DNA of 64,000 nucleotides from positions 124,001-188,000 of the forward strand of contig CAYUOH010000003.1 of the NCBI GenBank assembly GCA_964446385.1. The letters run 5' to 3'. Positions 1 through 8,647 of this stretch are shown here, in pieces; positions within the stretch are counted from its first letter, which is position 1, and each line of letters starts with the position of its first letter. A model generated the notes under the pieces. It was not told the DNA's origin, searched no databases, and worked only from the letters and a program-made list of their open reading frames with translations. This DNA comes from CAYSRC01 sp964446385. GTDB taxonomy: Bacteria; Bacillota; Clostridia; Oscillospirales; Ruminococcaceae. Made by a program: the position numbers and the translations under genes.

Positions 1-594
1 GAGATAGCTGCGGGTGTTTTTGTCGCAGAGCAAATTAAGTGAGGCGGGAAACTCGTCGTCGGCGCTCCAGAACGAGACAACCGCACCGAGATCGTCGGTA
101 AGCGGGATTCTGTAGCTTACGTCACCCTTGCCGTATGGTTCTCCTCCGAGCGTCCTGCACGCATTTGCAAGGCGATCCTCACGGCCGACAAAGCGCTGAG
201 CAATCTCGTCGAACATGCCCTTTCCGGCATAGGAGCTCGACGTCAGCATATCAGAGAGGTTCTGGATCTGGGTGTATTCTCCGGACGGATGTGCGTCCGG
301 GACTGCAAAGGCGAGAAGGTCGTAAATAATCAGGGATTCGTTGAAACCAGCCTGAGAGTATTCAGCGGAACTGCTGTTAAGGACCTCCACAGCTGCGGTT
401 TCTCTGGAGACGCGGTATATCGAGCCGGTGAAGGTTATATAAAAATACACCCTGTCGGAGTCCACTCCGGGCTTGGCGGCGATTTCATTCTGATCACAGG
501 AAAGGAAAAGCTCCGCCGACTGGGCGCGGTACTTTTCATAGTTGTCGGATTCAGAAGTTTTCTGAAAATTCCTAAAGAAGCCTTCAACACTCAT
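1..594 (-). CDS. DUF3786 domain protein, partial (C-terminus outside window)
   Basis: A leftward reading frame runs off the left edge; about 198 codons are visible. The start is the ATG at 594-592, preceded by a GAGGTG ribosome binding site. The family's conserved features are present: an A-x-x-LGGEP stretch, then an alternating hydrophobic strand, then W-x-x-DDEFPASLN and a tail leading to a YL motif. DUF3786 proteins are small cytoplasmic proteins of anaerobes, sometimes near corrinoid or metal-dependent enzymes; their biochemical role is unknown. The rightward frames overlapping this region are shadows of it. The identification comes from remembered family motifs, not an alignment. Confidence 0.75.
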   Translation of the reverse strand, partial: MSVEGFFRNFQKTSESDNYEKYRAQSAELFLSCDQNEIAAKPGVDSDRVYFYITFTGSIYRVSRETAAVEVLNSSSAEYSQAGFNESLIIYDLLAFAVPDAHPSGEYTQIQNLSDMLTSSSYAGKGMFDEIAQRFVGREDRLANACRTLGGEPYGKGDVSYRIPLTDDLGAVVSFWSADDEFPASLNLLCDKNTRSYL

Positions 595-632
595 AGAAGC
601 ACCTCGGATTTTTAATGTATTTATTATACTAT

Positions 633-674
633 ACAAAGCCGGCAAAATAGATACCCATAATTTGCCGGCTTTGT
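633..674. terminator. perfect 14-bp hairpin between divergent genes
   Basis: The left arm (633-646, ACAAAGCCGGCAAA) and right arm (661-674) are exact reverse complements around a 14-nt loop. The arms end in A and T tracts, so the hairpin would work as a bidirectional intrinsic terminator. It sits between two divergently transcribed genes, where neither needs a terminator. A leftward TATAAT lies at 628-623, so the hairpin overlaps the promoter zone of the DUF3786 gene. Confidence 0.6.
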
Positions 675-738
675 AGTTTATTGTGTTGCGGTGGAAAGGC
701 ATACTTAGTTCAGTTAAAAAGAACAGGAGAATATAATA

Positions 739-939
739 ATGTCAAAATTAGGGAATAGATTTATTACAGTTTTAAGAGAAGGTTCCGTATTCAGTGAAGA
801 CGGCATACGTACAATAATAATGGATAAAGAGACCGGCGTGCAGTACCTTGTATGGAAATCGGGTTACGCAGGCGGTATTACGCCTCTTATGAATTCAGAG
901 GGAAATGTATCAAAGATAAAGTATCAGATTGAAATGTAA
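739..939 (+). CDS. DUF6440 family protein
   Basis: A 66-residue cytoplasmic protein with the family's core: R-F near the N-terminus, a central II-x-D-K-E-T-G-V-x-Y-L segment, then S-G-Y-A-G-G-I-T-P-L. These small proteins occur widely in Firmicutes; their function is unknown. The ATG at 739 has an AGGAG site about ten bases upstream. It appears monocistronic, and the stretch downstream to 1292 contains no convincing gene. Family assignment is from motif memory. Confidence 0.75.
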   Translation: MSKLGNRFITVLREGSVFSEDGIRTIIMDKETGVQYLVWKSGYAGGITPLMNSEGNVSKIKYQIEM

Positions 940-1077
940 GTAAAAGACAAATGCTACCTTTAGAGGGTCAGTTTTATGAATTTTATTCCGGAAAAATATC
1001 GGGATATTATCGCAATAACAGACATGTCAGTTATGCTCGAAAGAAGGCAACTGAAGCAAAATACAAAGAATAATAAC

Positions 1078-1119
1078 GACCTCGTTACCATGTCAAGTGT
1101 AGGTGATGGTAACGAGGTC
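1078..1119. terminator. 13-bp inverted repeat, probable terminator of the leftward sulfur operon
   Basis: GACCTCGTTACCA (1078-1090) and TGGTAACGAGGTC (1107-1119) are perfect reverse complements around a 16-nt loop. Read leftward, the hairpin is followed by a T-rich stretch, so it can terminate the operon ending at 1293. Read rightward there is no T-run. The rest of the 940-1292 interval is AT-rich and shows nothing else convincing. Confidence 0.55.
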
Positions 1120-1292
1120 TAATTGTGTCCGCACGTCCTTGGTAATATGATAGTTTGTCCCAACCTCACTGCGTTATTAAGATTATTTTTTCCTTTGGAT
1201 TACTTTAAAATATACTTTCACTTGTACCTATCCCTCCAGATCAATATCCTCATAAATATCAGCACAAAACAATATATGATAATAATTCAGCA

Positions 1293-1718
1293 TTACAGCT
1301 GTCTATTCTTCTCCGAAATTAAAGCATAGATGTATGTTCCGAAGACAATGCCAAGCAGGGTAAAAAGTCCAAGCAATTTACCTTCGCCGATTTGGGCAAG
1401 AACGGTGCCAGGGCAGGCACCGGTAACAGCCCAACCGAGACCAAAGAGTGCACCTCCAATCCCGGTATATTTAGTTAACGGCTTTCTATTAATTATAATT
1501 ACCTTGTCCTGAATGTCTTTATTGCCCGTCAGTTTGAGGATCTTCATGCCGATGGCGCCAGTTACGATGGCGGTGCCCATCAGCAGAGCCAACTTTAGGT
1601 TCTCGCCGGTAAACATCTGATGAATGAAATTATAATCTGAGGCTCCGGAGCGACTGAGCGCAAATCCGAAAATGATGCCAAAAAGGAGGTAGCCGATTTT
1701 TTTTATCATATCAGACAC
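1293..1718 (-). CDS. YeeE/YedE-type membrane protein, small half (sulfur-compound transport)
   Basis: A 141-residue integral membrane protein with about four hydrophobic segments and the conserved GWAVTGACPGT motif of YeeE/YedE (DUF6691-type) proteins. Full-length members such as TsuA take up thiosulfate through conserved cysteines; here the function is divided between two short proteins. Its start overlaps the end of the upstream half (1711-2235) by 8 nt, which implies translational coupling and probably assembly into one transporter. It is the last gene of the operon SLC13 permease - MBL/rhodanese - YeeE half 1 - YeeE half 2. Substrate (thiosulfate, polysulfide or another sulfur species) is inferred from family and neighbours. 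Confidence 0.85.
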   Translation of the reverse strand: MSDMIKKIGYLLFGIIFGFALSRSGASDYNFIHQMFTGENLKLALLMGTAIVTGAIGMKILKLTGNKDIQDKVIIINRKPLTKYTGIGGALFGLGWAVTGACPGTVLAQIGEGKLLGLFTLLGIVFGTYIYALISEKNRQL

Positions 1719-2235
1719 CTACGAATATGAACATCCGGATCACCAATGTGCCAATAACACCGAAAACCAGAAAGAAGACCGTTGCGACAAGGCTCGATTT
1801 CTGTAGTGTTGCTATTCCGTGGATACTATGACCTGAGGTACAGCCACCGGCAAGACGCGCTCCGAGACCCAGCATTGCTCCACCAGCAAAGAACCAAAGT
1901 ATATTCGCCAATACCGGCCAGTCTGTTTGTTCCGTAAAAAGCCCCATATGATACTCCATCAGTGCCATTCCGGAAACACGGGCAGACAAAAAGCTCCCAA
2001 GTATTATCCCAATGATAAAAATGAACCGCCAGTTAAATTTATTCTGATAAGTCTCGGTATTCAGCCACCTTAGCTTTGATTTTGGTAAAATAATCTTTAG
2101 CAGATTCCCGTAGCCAGTAGAAACTCCCAGCGCTGTATTTAGAAAATAGTACATTAGAGGAACAAGAAGGCCGATTGCGATGCCACCCAACCACCAAGGC
2201 CATAGCTCAACGAAAAGGAATCGAATAATATTCAT
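1711..2235 (-). CDS. YeeE/YedE-type membrane protein, large half (sulfur-compound transport)
   Basis: A 174-residue membrane protein with about four helices and the hallmark GARLAGGCTSGHS, whose cysteine is the conserved sulfur-relay residue of the YeeE/YedE family. The gene begins one nucleotide after the stop of the MBL-rhodanese gene and overlaps the second YeeE half by 8 nt. The two halves together match one full-length YeeE/TsuA protein in length and motif content. With the adjacent rhodanese domains, the likely role is import or relay of thiosulfate or sulfane sulfur. The exact substrate cannot be read from sequence. Confidence 0.87.
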   Translation of the reverse strand: MNIIRFLFVELWPWWLGGIAIGLLVPLMYYFLNTALGVSTGYGNLLKIILPKSKLRWLNTETYQNKFNWRFIFIIGIILGSFLSARVSGMALMEYHMGLFTEQTDWPVLANILWFFAGGAMLGLGARLAGGCTSGHSIHGIATLQKSSLVATVFFLVFGVIGTLVIRMFIFVGV

Positions 2236-2236
2236 A

Positions 2237-3613
2237 TTAGCCCTCCTTTACAGTAGGATAACCAAGATTTATCCAGGCAGTGGTACCGCCAATAACGTTA
2301 ATAATGTCTTTCATACCGCTTAGATTCAGCATTAAGCTGCAGGCCAATAGGGACCGATTGCCGGAATTACATATAAAAGCCACGGGTTTGTTTCCCATGA
2401 GACTTTGATAGTTTTTACGCACATCAGGTGCCGGTATATGTACAGTACCTTTAATGTGTCCGGCATCCCATTCGCTTTTTAGCCTGGTATCCACAAGTAA
2501 AATCTCGCCTTTTTCGAACCTATCCTTCGCTTCTGAGACCGAAATGCTCTCGAAACGCGCTGTTTCCAGGCCGCTTGCGGCATAAGCGCCCATGCCTCCC
2601 TCCAAATACCCTGCTACGTTGTCAAGGCCGACATTATACAATGCTTTCAGAACGGCGGGCATATCATCCGCTGTCTCAAGTACGAGCAGCAGCGGTGTAA
2701 GGGGTGGCAGGACCCAGCCTGAGAATGTGGCAAAATTACCTTTCAGGCTCAAGCCGTATGAGCCAGGGACATGGGCAGCGGCAAAAGCCAGCTGATCCCG
2801 GGTATCAACCACCGCATAACCGTTGCGGCTAAGCTTCAGGAACTCTTGAGGCGTATAGCCAACGGGTTTGTTGAGCTTTGAGACGGCAGGAGCGCCTTTT
2901 TTGTTGATTTCTGAACATCGAGAAAAGTGATCCGGTGCTTCCGGCATGCCTTCCAGAAAACTTTTTACAAATTCCTCTTCCGGATGTTTAAGGATCGCGC
3001 AATTGTGCAGTTTTTCCGTCCCAATAGTTGAGGACAGCTTCGAGGACAATGATTTACCGCATAGTGATCCCGCCCCATGGGCCGGATAAAGCTCAATGTT
3101 ATCCGGAAGCTGTTCAATCCGTCGTAGGCTTTTATATAAATTTGACGCCAGTTTGTCCTTGATATCAGGGAAAAGATCGGGACGACCCGCATCTCCCACC
3201 AGGAGTGTGTCCCCTGTAAAAGCCAGTGCCGGTTCCCTGCCTCGTTCGAGATCAGAGACTATAAATATCGCGCAGTCCGGTGTATGGCCAGGCGTATCAA
3301 GCATTCTGAAGAGCAGTGTATCGATCATGAATTCCTCATTATCTTCGACAGCATAATGATCAAATTCAGCGTTTGCCTGTTTTGTAATATAAATCGTCGC
3401 ACCAGTCAGTTCACTCAATTCCATATGACCAGATACAAAATCAGCATTCAAATGAGTTTCTATAATTCCCTTTATAGGGAGACCGAAAGATTCTGCGATT
3501 TTAAGATAGGGTTTGACATCGCGCATGGGGTCAACAACCACGCAGACGTTTTTACCTCCAATAACATAGGAACATTGCGCAAGTCCCGGGGAATAGATCT
3601 GTTTGAATTCCAT
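2237..3613 (-). CDS. MBL-fold hydrolase fused to two rhodanese domains (persulfide metabolism)
   Basis: A 458-residue cytoplasmic protein. An ETHE1/CstB-like metallo-beta-lactamase domain occupies about residues 1-190, an inactive-looking rhodanese domain about 255-350, and a second rhodanese domain about 358-456 with a CNSGNRS loop (Cys415), the sulfur-carrying cysteine. Putative metal ligands include H54, D58, H110, D135 and H179. The usual HxHxDH motif reads H-L-N-A-D-F, so two canonical histidines are replaced. Relatives are persulfide dioxygenases or sulfurtransferases that detoxify sulfane sulfur. The start ATG has a clear AGGAGG site. It lies between the SLC13 permease and the YeeE pair, all in one leftward operon, consistent with processing imported sulfur. 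Whether it oxidises persulfide is uncertain given the altered motif. Confidence 0.88.
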   Translation of the reverse strand: MEFKQIYSPGLAQCSYVIGGKNVCVVVDPMRDVKPYLKIAESFGLPIKGIIETHLNADFVSGHMELSELTGATIYITKQANAEFDHYAVEDNEEFMIDTLLFRMLDTPGHTPDCAIFIVSDLERGREPALAFTGDTLLVGDAGRPDLFPDIKDKLASNLYKSLRRIEQLPDNIELYPAHGAGSLCGKSLSSKLSSTIGTEKLHNCAILKHPEEEFVKSFLEGMPEAPDHFSRCSEINKKGAPAVSKLNKPVGYTPQEFLKLSRNGYAVVDTRDQLAFAAAHVPGSYGLSLKGNFATFSGWVLPPLTPLLLVLETADDMPAVLKALYNVGLDNVAGYLEGGMGAYAASGLETARFESISVSEAKDRFEKGEILLVDTRLKSEWDAGHIKGTVHIPAPDVRKNYQSLMGNKPVAFICNSGNRSLLACSLMLNLSGMKDIINVIGGTTAWINLGYPTVKEG

Positions 3614-3644
3614 AATTTTTTCCTCCTACTTATTATGATGTTAT

Positions 3645-4934
3645 TTAGCTCCATACAATGTAGATGACAAGCGATGTCAAGATGCCAGCAATAAGAAGTA
3701 TGAAAGCACCGGTTTTTATAAAGCTCTTTTTTGAAAATCCTGTACTGTTCATGACAACAAGGGTTGCCTGGTGGGTCGGTATTACAATACCAAGACTTGC
3801 CCCGGCTGCTACAGCCATGAGTAATGCATCGGCGTTGACTGCCACCGAACCTGACTGGTAGAGCTGGAGTACCAACGGGGACATGAGAACAGCAGAAACA
3901 GAATTATCAATAAAATTCGAAAGCGCCGCGGTCACAAACAGGACAAACAAAATAAGTAAATAGGGCGGAAGAGAAATAACAAGCGGAAGCAAAGAACCTG
4001 TAATTACCTCTAATGCTCCGATGTCGCGTAATATGTTGGCAATGCTCAACATGCTGCCTAAAAACAAAATGATAGAAATATTAATGTTTTTGTATGCAGT
4101 CGTTGTTGATAGAACTCCGGTAATCAACCAAAAGAATACAACAATACCAAAACCAACCGAAGGATGGACAATGCCAAAACTGGTCAGGATTATGACTGGT
4201 ATTAATGTTAGTAAAAGAATAGCAGTTTTCCTTTGTCTGCCTTCAGGAGCAGGTTCCTGATTGACAACCTCTTTTTGATGAATAGAACTGTCTATAGAAG
4301 TATTGGTCGGATGGGAAAATTTCAACCCACATGCCTCACAAAAAATCATCGTTAAAAAACCCACGCCTAACATAGTAAGACCGTGTGCTGCAAAATCAAA
4401 CATTTTAAAAGGCTCACCTAAAACCTGAAATCGAAATGAAGATACTATAAGATTTGAGGCGGTTCCAATCAGTGTATAAGAACCACTCAAAATCGTGATA
4501 TACGCCAACCACATCCCAGCATTTTCTTTAGGTATTCCCGCTCGCTGCGCCATGCGCTGTGATGTGGGAAGCATTATACCAACAGTACCAACGTTATTAA
4601 CAACCCCTCCAACAACTGCAGTCAAAAGCATTAATACAGCTATTTGAATTTTCGGCTGCTTGATTCTCTTTGCAATTTTTTGTCCGAACCCGGTGAGAAT
4701 TCCTGATTCTACAATTCCAGCGCTCATAACAAGAACGATGGAAACGGTGAATAGTGTCGGGGACGAAAATCCGGAGAATAGAATGGATGGTGAAGCAATC
4801 CCCATCAAGCCAAGCACAAGTAAGCCACCAAAAGCAGCCCCACCAAAGCGTATTTTCCCTGAAATAAGAGCATAGAGAACAAACAAGAGTACCAGCCAGG
4901 TTGTTATTTGCTCCCAATTCAAAAATAATTCCAT
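3645..4934 (-). CDS. SLC13/DASS-family permease
   Basis: A 429-residue membrane protein with roughly 11-12 hydrophobic helices. It has the internal duplication typical of the family: an N-terminal VVNNVGTVGIMLP segment followed by IGTASNLIVSS, and a C-terminal SNFIDNSVSAVLMSPLV followed by IPTHQATL. SLC13 proteins move di- and tricarboxylates or sulfate with sodium. First gene of the leftward sulfur operon, 31 nt upstream of the MBL-rhodanese gene; AGAGGTG precedes the ATG. Because every other gene in the operon handles sulfur, an oxyanion such as sulfate, sulfite or an organosulfonate is the likely substrate, but this is context only. Confidence 0.85.
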   Translation of the reverse strand: MELFLNWEQITTWLVLLFVLYALISGKIRFGGAAFGGLLVLGLMGIASPSILFSGFSSPTLFTVSIVLVMSAGIVESGILTGFGQKIAKRIKQPKIQIAVLMLLTAVVGGVVNNVGTVGIMLPTSQRMAQRAGIPKENAGMWLAYITILSGSYTLIGTASNLIVSSFRFQVLGEPFKMFDFAAHGLTMLGVGFLTMIFCEACGLKFSHPTNTSIDSSIHQKEVVNQEPAPEGRQRKTAILLLTLIPVIILTSFGIVHPSVGFGIVVFFWLITGVLSTTTAYKNINISIILFLGSMLSIANILRDIGALEVITGSLLPLVISLPPYLLILFVLFVTAALSNFIDNSVSAVLMSPLVLQLYQSGSVAVNADALLMAVAAGASLGIVIPTHQATLVVMNSTGFSKKSFIKTGAFILLIAGILTSLVIYIVWS

Positions 4935-5407
4935 AATACACCTCTATATGAAGCTAATATTTGTCATCCTGTAATATTGTCAGAATAACTAGTTAAAATA
5001 GCAGTTATCTTTTCCATAGAAAGGCTTTTTCAGTAGATTTATTTGTTTCTAATTTTCTTTGAGCCACTGAAGTCAATTTATTTTCGCAGGCATCTGGGTA
5101 GCTATAAATATTAAATTACAAATAATATAATCTTATTATGAAATTACCAACGAGGCGCAATTATGATGTATTCGTTCATGCAGATTACATGTATTTCTAA
5201 ATTCACATTAACATATACCAGTATGTAATTGCAATAATTTAGAACGAGGACGTACCATAAATAATTCATTAACCAAAATATGGTACACCTTACTATACAA
5301 GGGAATTTTATAAACGCAACTTATCTCTTACTCCAATTATAAAGAATAAATATGTCAACTTTTCCGGTTTTTAATGTGATTCTTTGCTTTTTCCGTCCAC
5401 GACCGTT
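4935..5407. other. AT-rich intergenic region
   Basis: About 470 nt with no open frame of credible coding character. It must hold the promoter of the leftward sulfur operon, but no clean -35/-10 pair can be singled out. It also holds the 3' flank of the AlkZ-related gene. No strong hairpin or repeat seen. Confidence 0.6.
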
Positions 5408-6094
5408 TTATTTCATTACTTTAAGAATATCTTTCTCTGACGCGCCGGGATACTCCTGCTTTATTTTAGCGAATATCCTTTTGAGTGACACCCGAGGGTC
5501 CTCTTTGTATGCTTCGCGGACAACATCGTATCCCAGAAGCCTCTCCGGCGTTGTATACACAGATATAGACCAGCCGTATTCAGATCCGTCCTTCTTCCGG
5601 GTTCTGCGCCTGAAATCCTTAGTCACCAAGTAACTCTGCATCTGCAGATCAGTAATCACACCTTCGAAGTTCTTCTCGCCTTCCTTGCCAAAGCCGGCCT
5701 TCTGTTTTATCTCACAGGAATAAAGCTCCTCATCCTCACCGAATATGTCGATAATTTTCTTTGCCCGGATTGACGCCAGACCGTCTTCCCAACGGGCGTC
5801 AAAGTCGTACCCGTTACGCCTGTAGTTCGCGAATACAGGAAACCATTCTTTCGACACAAAACCCGTTTTGCGGTTGAAAAACTTCCCGTAAATGGCATTC
5901 CCGCTCCTGGTTATGATTTCGCGCCATTCCCAGGGATCTTTCTCCCTAATGCCTGTCCACCAGTATCCGGATATGGCTCGGTCTTCGACCGAAAACCCCG
6001 GTATCTCGTTAGAGAACAGAGGCAGAAATCCGACCACATTTATATATTCGACAACTTCCTTCGGTGTCGCATACCTACTCACATCCTCTCTCAT
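5408..6094 (-). CDS. AlkZ-related protein (winged-helix, YcaQ-like)
   Basis: A 228-residue cytoplasmic protein. The N-terminal part reads YATPKEVVEYINVVGFLPLF followed by a W-W/W-R-E segment, G-x-x-Y-G-K and FVS-x-E-W-F-P. The C-terminal half carries winged-helix-like segments. This pattern fits the AlkZ-related family, distant relatives of the AlkZ/YcaQ DNA glycosylases that unhook crosslinks or alkylated bases; catalysis has not been shown for this branch as far as I know. Its ATG overlaps the stop of the upstream small membrane gene (ATGA), so the two are co-translated. No catalytic residue can be assigned from sequence alone. Confidence 0.6.
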   Translation of the reverse strand: MREDVSRYATPKEVVEYINVVGFLPLFSNEIPGFSVEDRAISGYWWTGIREKDPWEWREIITRSGNAIYGKFFNRKTGFVSKEWFPVFANYRRNGYDFDARWEDGLASIRAKKIIDIFGEDEELYSCEIKQKAGFGKEGEKNFEGVITDLQMQSYLVTKDFRRRTRKKDGSEYGWSISVYTTPERLLGYDVVREAYKEDPRVSLKRIFAKIKQEYPGASEKDILKVMK

Positions 6095-6369
6095 GAGTTG
6101 AAAATCATCATAAATACCATGATTCCCATGCCAATAAACATCATCGCGGCTTGTTTTTTATTGTCCGATTTTTCGGTATTCAGACCGATGATTCCTCCGG
6201 CGACCGAAATCGCTGTCGGTATAAGAACCGCTGCATATTTTGGCATTATGTTAGAAACATTTCCGTCAAGACCCACCTGAACCGCTACTGTTGAGGGCAG
6301 CACGAACCAACTTACAACGGCAAGTATCAAGGCAGCGACCAGCCCCGCGATAAATACTCCCTTTTTCAT
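6091..6369 (-). CDS. DUF1648/SdpI-like small membrane protein
   Basis: A 92-residue protein with three hydrophobic helices. Between helices 1 and 2 is the DUF1648 signature: P-x-x-V-x-V-x-x-G-x-D-G followed by M-P-K. This domain is found at the N-terminus of SdpI-type immunity proteins; a stand-alone copy may be an accessory membrane protein. The ATG at 6369 is chosen because GGAGG lies eight bases upstream; a TTG 18 nt further upstream falls before that site. The stop overlaps the start of the AlkZ-related gene by four bases. Function unknown. Confidence 0.7.
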   Translation of the reverse strand: MKKGVFIAGLVAALILAVVSWFVLPSTVAVQVGLDGNVSNIMPKYAAVLIPTAISVAGGIIGLNTEKSDNKKQAAMMFIGMGIMVFMMIFNS

Positions 6370-6509
6370 TTGCGTTCCTCCGTTCAAATAGTTTTATACA
6401 TTATAATTATTATACTTGATTAATGCACTAATAAAAAAGAGACTAATGTTATATAATATAAATAATAAATATCATCCAATGACACATAACATTTTAATTA
6501 CGGAATACT

Positions 6510-7430
6510 ATGACTAATAATGAAATGATTTCCTCCGCACTAACCGCTTTCGACATGCCCGATGCCAGATACGAGCTTATCCGGCAGAACGAAAACATCA
6601 CCTACCGTGTCGATTACGACGGTGCCGTCTACTCCATGCGAATTCACTCCTCCGCAGAGGGTTTTAACACATCTCTTGCCGCCGGCAGTCAAAGTGATTT
6701 TGAGCTGTTTGAAACCGAAACCGCCCTTCTGCTTTATATGTCTAAAAACGGCTTCGAAAACCTGCAGAAACCCATTCCATGCCCCTCCGGTGGCTATGTT
6801 GCCCGTCTTGAAAACGACGTGCCCGCCATGCTGCTTACTTGGGTGGAGGGGAAACCCCTCACAAAGGAAAACGGGGATAAATATGCCCGTGAATCCGGCC
6901 GCCTGGCCTGCAGAATATACAACGCCGCAAAAGGCTTTACAGGTGAGCGTCTTCATTACGACAACGCCCTCTGCGACCGGATGATAGCCAAAATTCACAA
7001 TGCCGTTTCTCTGAACCACATCACGGAGGATGCGGGAATAATTTGCGTAAAAGAACTGAATGCTGTCAAGGAGACTATGCTCCGTCAGGAGAACATTTAC
7101 GCTCCTTCAATTATCCACGCCGACCTCGGTTTCGGGAACATACTTCTTACGGAAAACAGCCTTGTGCCGATAGATTTCTCTCTTTCCGGTTACGGTTATC
7201 CTGCGCATGAAGCCGGCCAGCTGATGTCGAACTACCAGAACGATGACGTTATCGCGGAGATCCTCGCCGGTTTCACCGATTCTGGCATAACAATAGACAA
7301 AACAGACACCGATATATTCAATTCATACAGTATTCTTCTCTTCATCTGCGCCCAGCACGGACGCTTCTATCGCGATGATTGGTTTGCCTCCGCCATGACC
7401 CGTTGGTGCACGACATCTTTCATACACTAA
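6510..7430 (+). CDS. aminoglycoside-phosphotransferase-fold kinase
   Basis: A 306-residue cytoplasmic kinase-like protein of the APH / homoserine-kinase (ThrB2) fold. The N-lobe has the R-x-N-E-N-x-x-Y-R-V strand pair. The catalytic loop is HADLGFGNIL (Brenner-type HxDxxxxN) and the metal-binding IDF follows in IDFSLSGYG. Family members phosphorylate small hydroxylated substrates such as homoserine, choline, aminoglycosides or sugars; substrate here cannot be predicted. It is divergently oriented from the DUF1648/AlkZ pair and appears monocistronic. Motifs are intact, so it is probably an active enzyme. Confidence 0.8.
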   Translation: MTNNEMISSALTAFDMPDARYELIRQNENITYRVDYDGAVYSMRIHSSAEGFNTSLAAGSQSDFELFETETALLLYMSKNGFENLQKPIPCPSGGYVARLENDVPAMLLTWVEGKPLTKENGDKYARESGRLACRIYNAAKGFTGERLHYDNALCDRMIAKIHNAVSLNHITEDAGIICVKELNAVKETMLRQENIYAPSIIHADLGFGNILLTENSLVPIDFSLSGYGYPAHEAGQLMSNYQNDDVIAEILAGFTDSGITIDKTDTDIFNSYSILLFICAQHGRFYRDDWFASAMTRWCTTSFIH

Positions 7431-7547
7431 GATATTCCCGGTTTTGCGGGTTCAATCCTCCACAGATCTGAACCTTATGTATATTGATGCTGTTTCATAT
7501 TTAAAAATATAAATGTATAATAAATAAAATAGTTATTCGGAGGTTTT

Positions 7548-8597
7548 ATGGATTATATCAGACTTGGCAAGACAGAGCTGATGGTTTCTGCCGTTTCCTT
7601 TGGTGCCCTGCCTGTGCAGCGCTGCACAGTTGAGGACGGCGTAGATTTGCTTCGAATGGCGTACGATCTTGGAGTCAACTATTTTGACACCGCAAACGCC
7701 TATACCGACAGCGAAAAGAAAATTGGTCTGGCTTTCAGTGACGTTAGGCAGAATATCATTATCAGCACAAAAACCGGCGCTTCCGACAAGACCGGTGCCC
7801 TTGCTCACATCGAAAACAGCCTTAAAATGCTGAAGACCGATTATATCGATCTTATCCAGCTTCATAACCCCCGCCAGCTTCCCGACCCAGAGGATCCTGA
7901 CAGTGCCTATGCCGGTGCTCTCGAGGCAAAAAAACGCGGCTGGGTCCGCTACATCGGCATCTCAAACCACAGCTATGACAACGCTGTGAACTCCATCAAA
8001 TCCGGCGCATATGAGACTCTACAGTATCCCTTCAGCTACATCTCAAGCGAGCGCGAGCTTGCTCTTCCCGGTCTATGCAAAGAGGCCGACATGGGCTTTA
8101 TCGCCATGAAGGGTATGGCAGGGGGAATGCTCCACAGCGCCCGTGCCGCAAGCGCCTTCGCAAGGAGCTACGGCAATGTTGTTCCCATATGGGGAGTCCA
8201 GAAACCCGAGGAGCTTCAGGAATGGATGGATCTCTACGCCGAGAATCCCCCTCTTGATGACGAGCTAAAAAGGATAATCGACTCCGATCGCAAGGAGCTC
8301 TCCTCCGAATTCTGCCGCAGCTGCGGCTACTGTCTGCCCTGCACTGTCGGTATCGACATCCCCCAAGCCGCCCGCATGCGTATGCTACTTCGCCGCGCCC
8401 CTTACAAAAACTTCTTCAACCCCGCCACCTACGCCAACATGCAAAAAATCAACGATTGTGTGGAATGCGGCCTGTGCGCATCCCGCTGCCCCTACAATCT
8501 CGATACCCCGGGCTTACTGAAGATTATGCTGAAAGACTACAATGAGTTCTACGAGGACCACAAGGCCGAGCTCGAACCTATCGTAAACGGAAAGTAA
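7548..8597 (+). CDS. aldo/keto reductase with C-terminal 4Fe-4S ferredoxin domain
   Basis: A 349-residue cytoplasmic enzyme. Residues 1-260 form the TIM-barrel aldo/keto reductase with the catalytic tetrad visible as D47, Y52, K75 and H106. Residues about 275-325 hold two cysteine clusters, CRSCGYCLPC and CVECGLCASRCP, typical of the ferredoxin-containing AKR branch common in Clostridia. This branch presumably couples NAD(P)H or ferredoxin to reduction of an unknown carbonyl. GGAGG precedes the ATG. The esterase-like gene follows after 50 nt in the same direction, so the two may be co-transcribed up to the terminator at 9538. Confidence 0.9.
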   Translation: MDYIRLGKTELMVSAVSFGALPVQRCTVEDGVDLLRMAYDLGVNYFDTANAYTDSEKKIGLAFSDVRQNIIISTKTGASDKTGALAHIENSLKMLKTDYIDLIQLHNPRQLPDPEDPDSAYAGALEAKKRGWVRYIGISNHSYDNAVNSIKSGAYETLQYPFSYISSERELALPGLCKEADMGFIAMKGMAGGMLHSARAASAFARSYGNVVPIWGVQKPEELQEWMDLYAENPPLDDELKRIIDSDRKELSSEFCRSCGYCLPCTVGIDIPQAARMRMLLRRAPYKNFFNPATYANMQKINDCVECGLCASRCPYNLDTPGLLKIMLKDYNEFYEDHKAELEPIVNGK

Positions 8598-8647
8598 TTG
8601 AAGAAATAACGCACAGAAAATAATAAATACAAAAAGGAGACTTACAA

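Noticed and set aside
976..1122. 48-codon ORF with an AGAGGG site
   Set aside because: Its last third lies in the 13-bp inverted repeat that looks like a terminator, and the peptide shows no family features. Kept only as a note.
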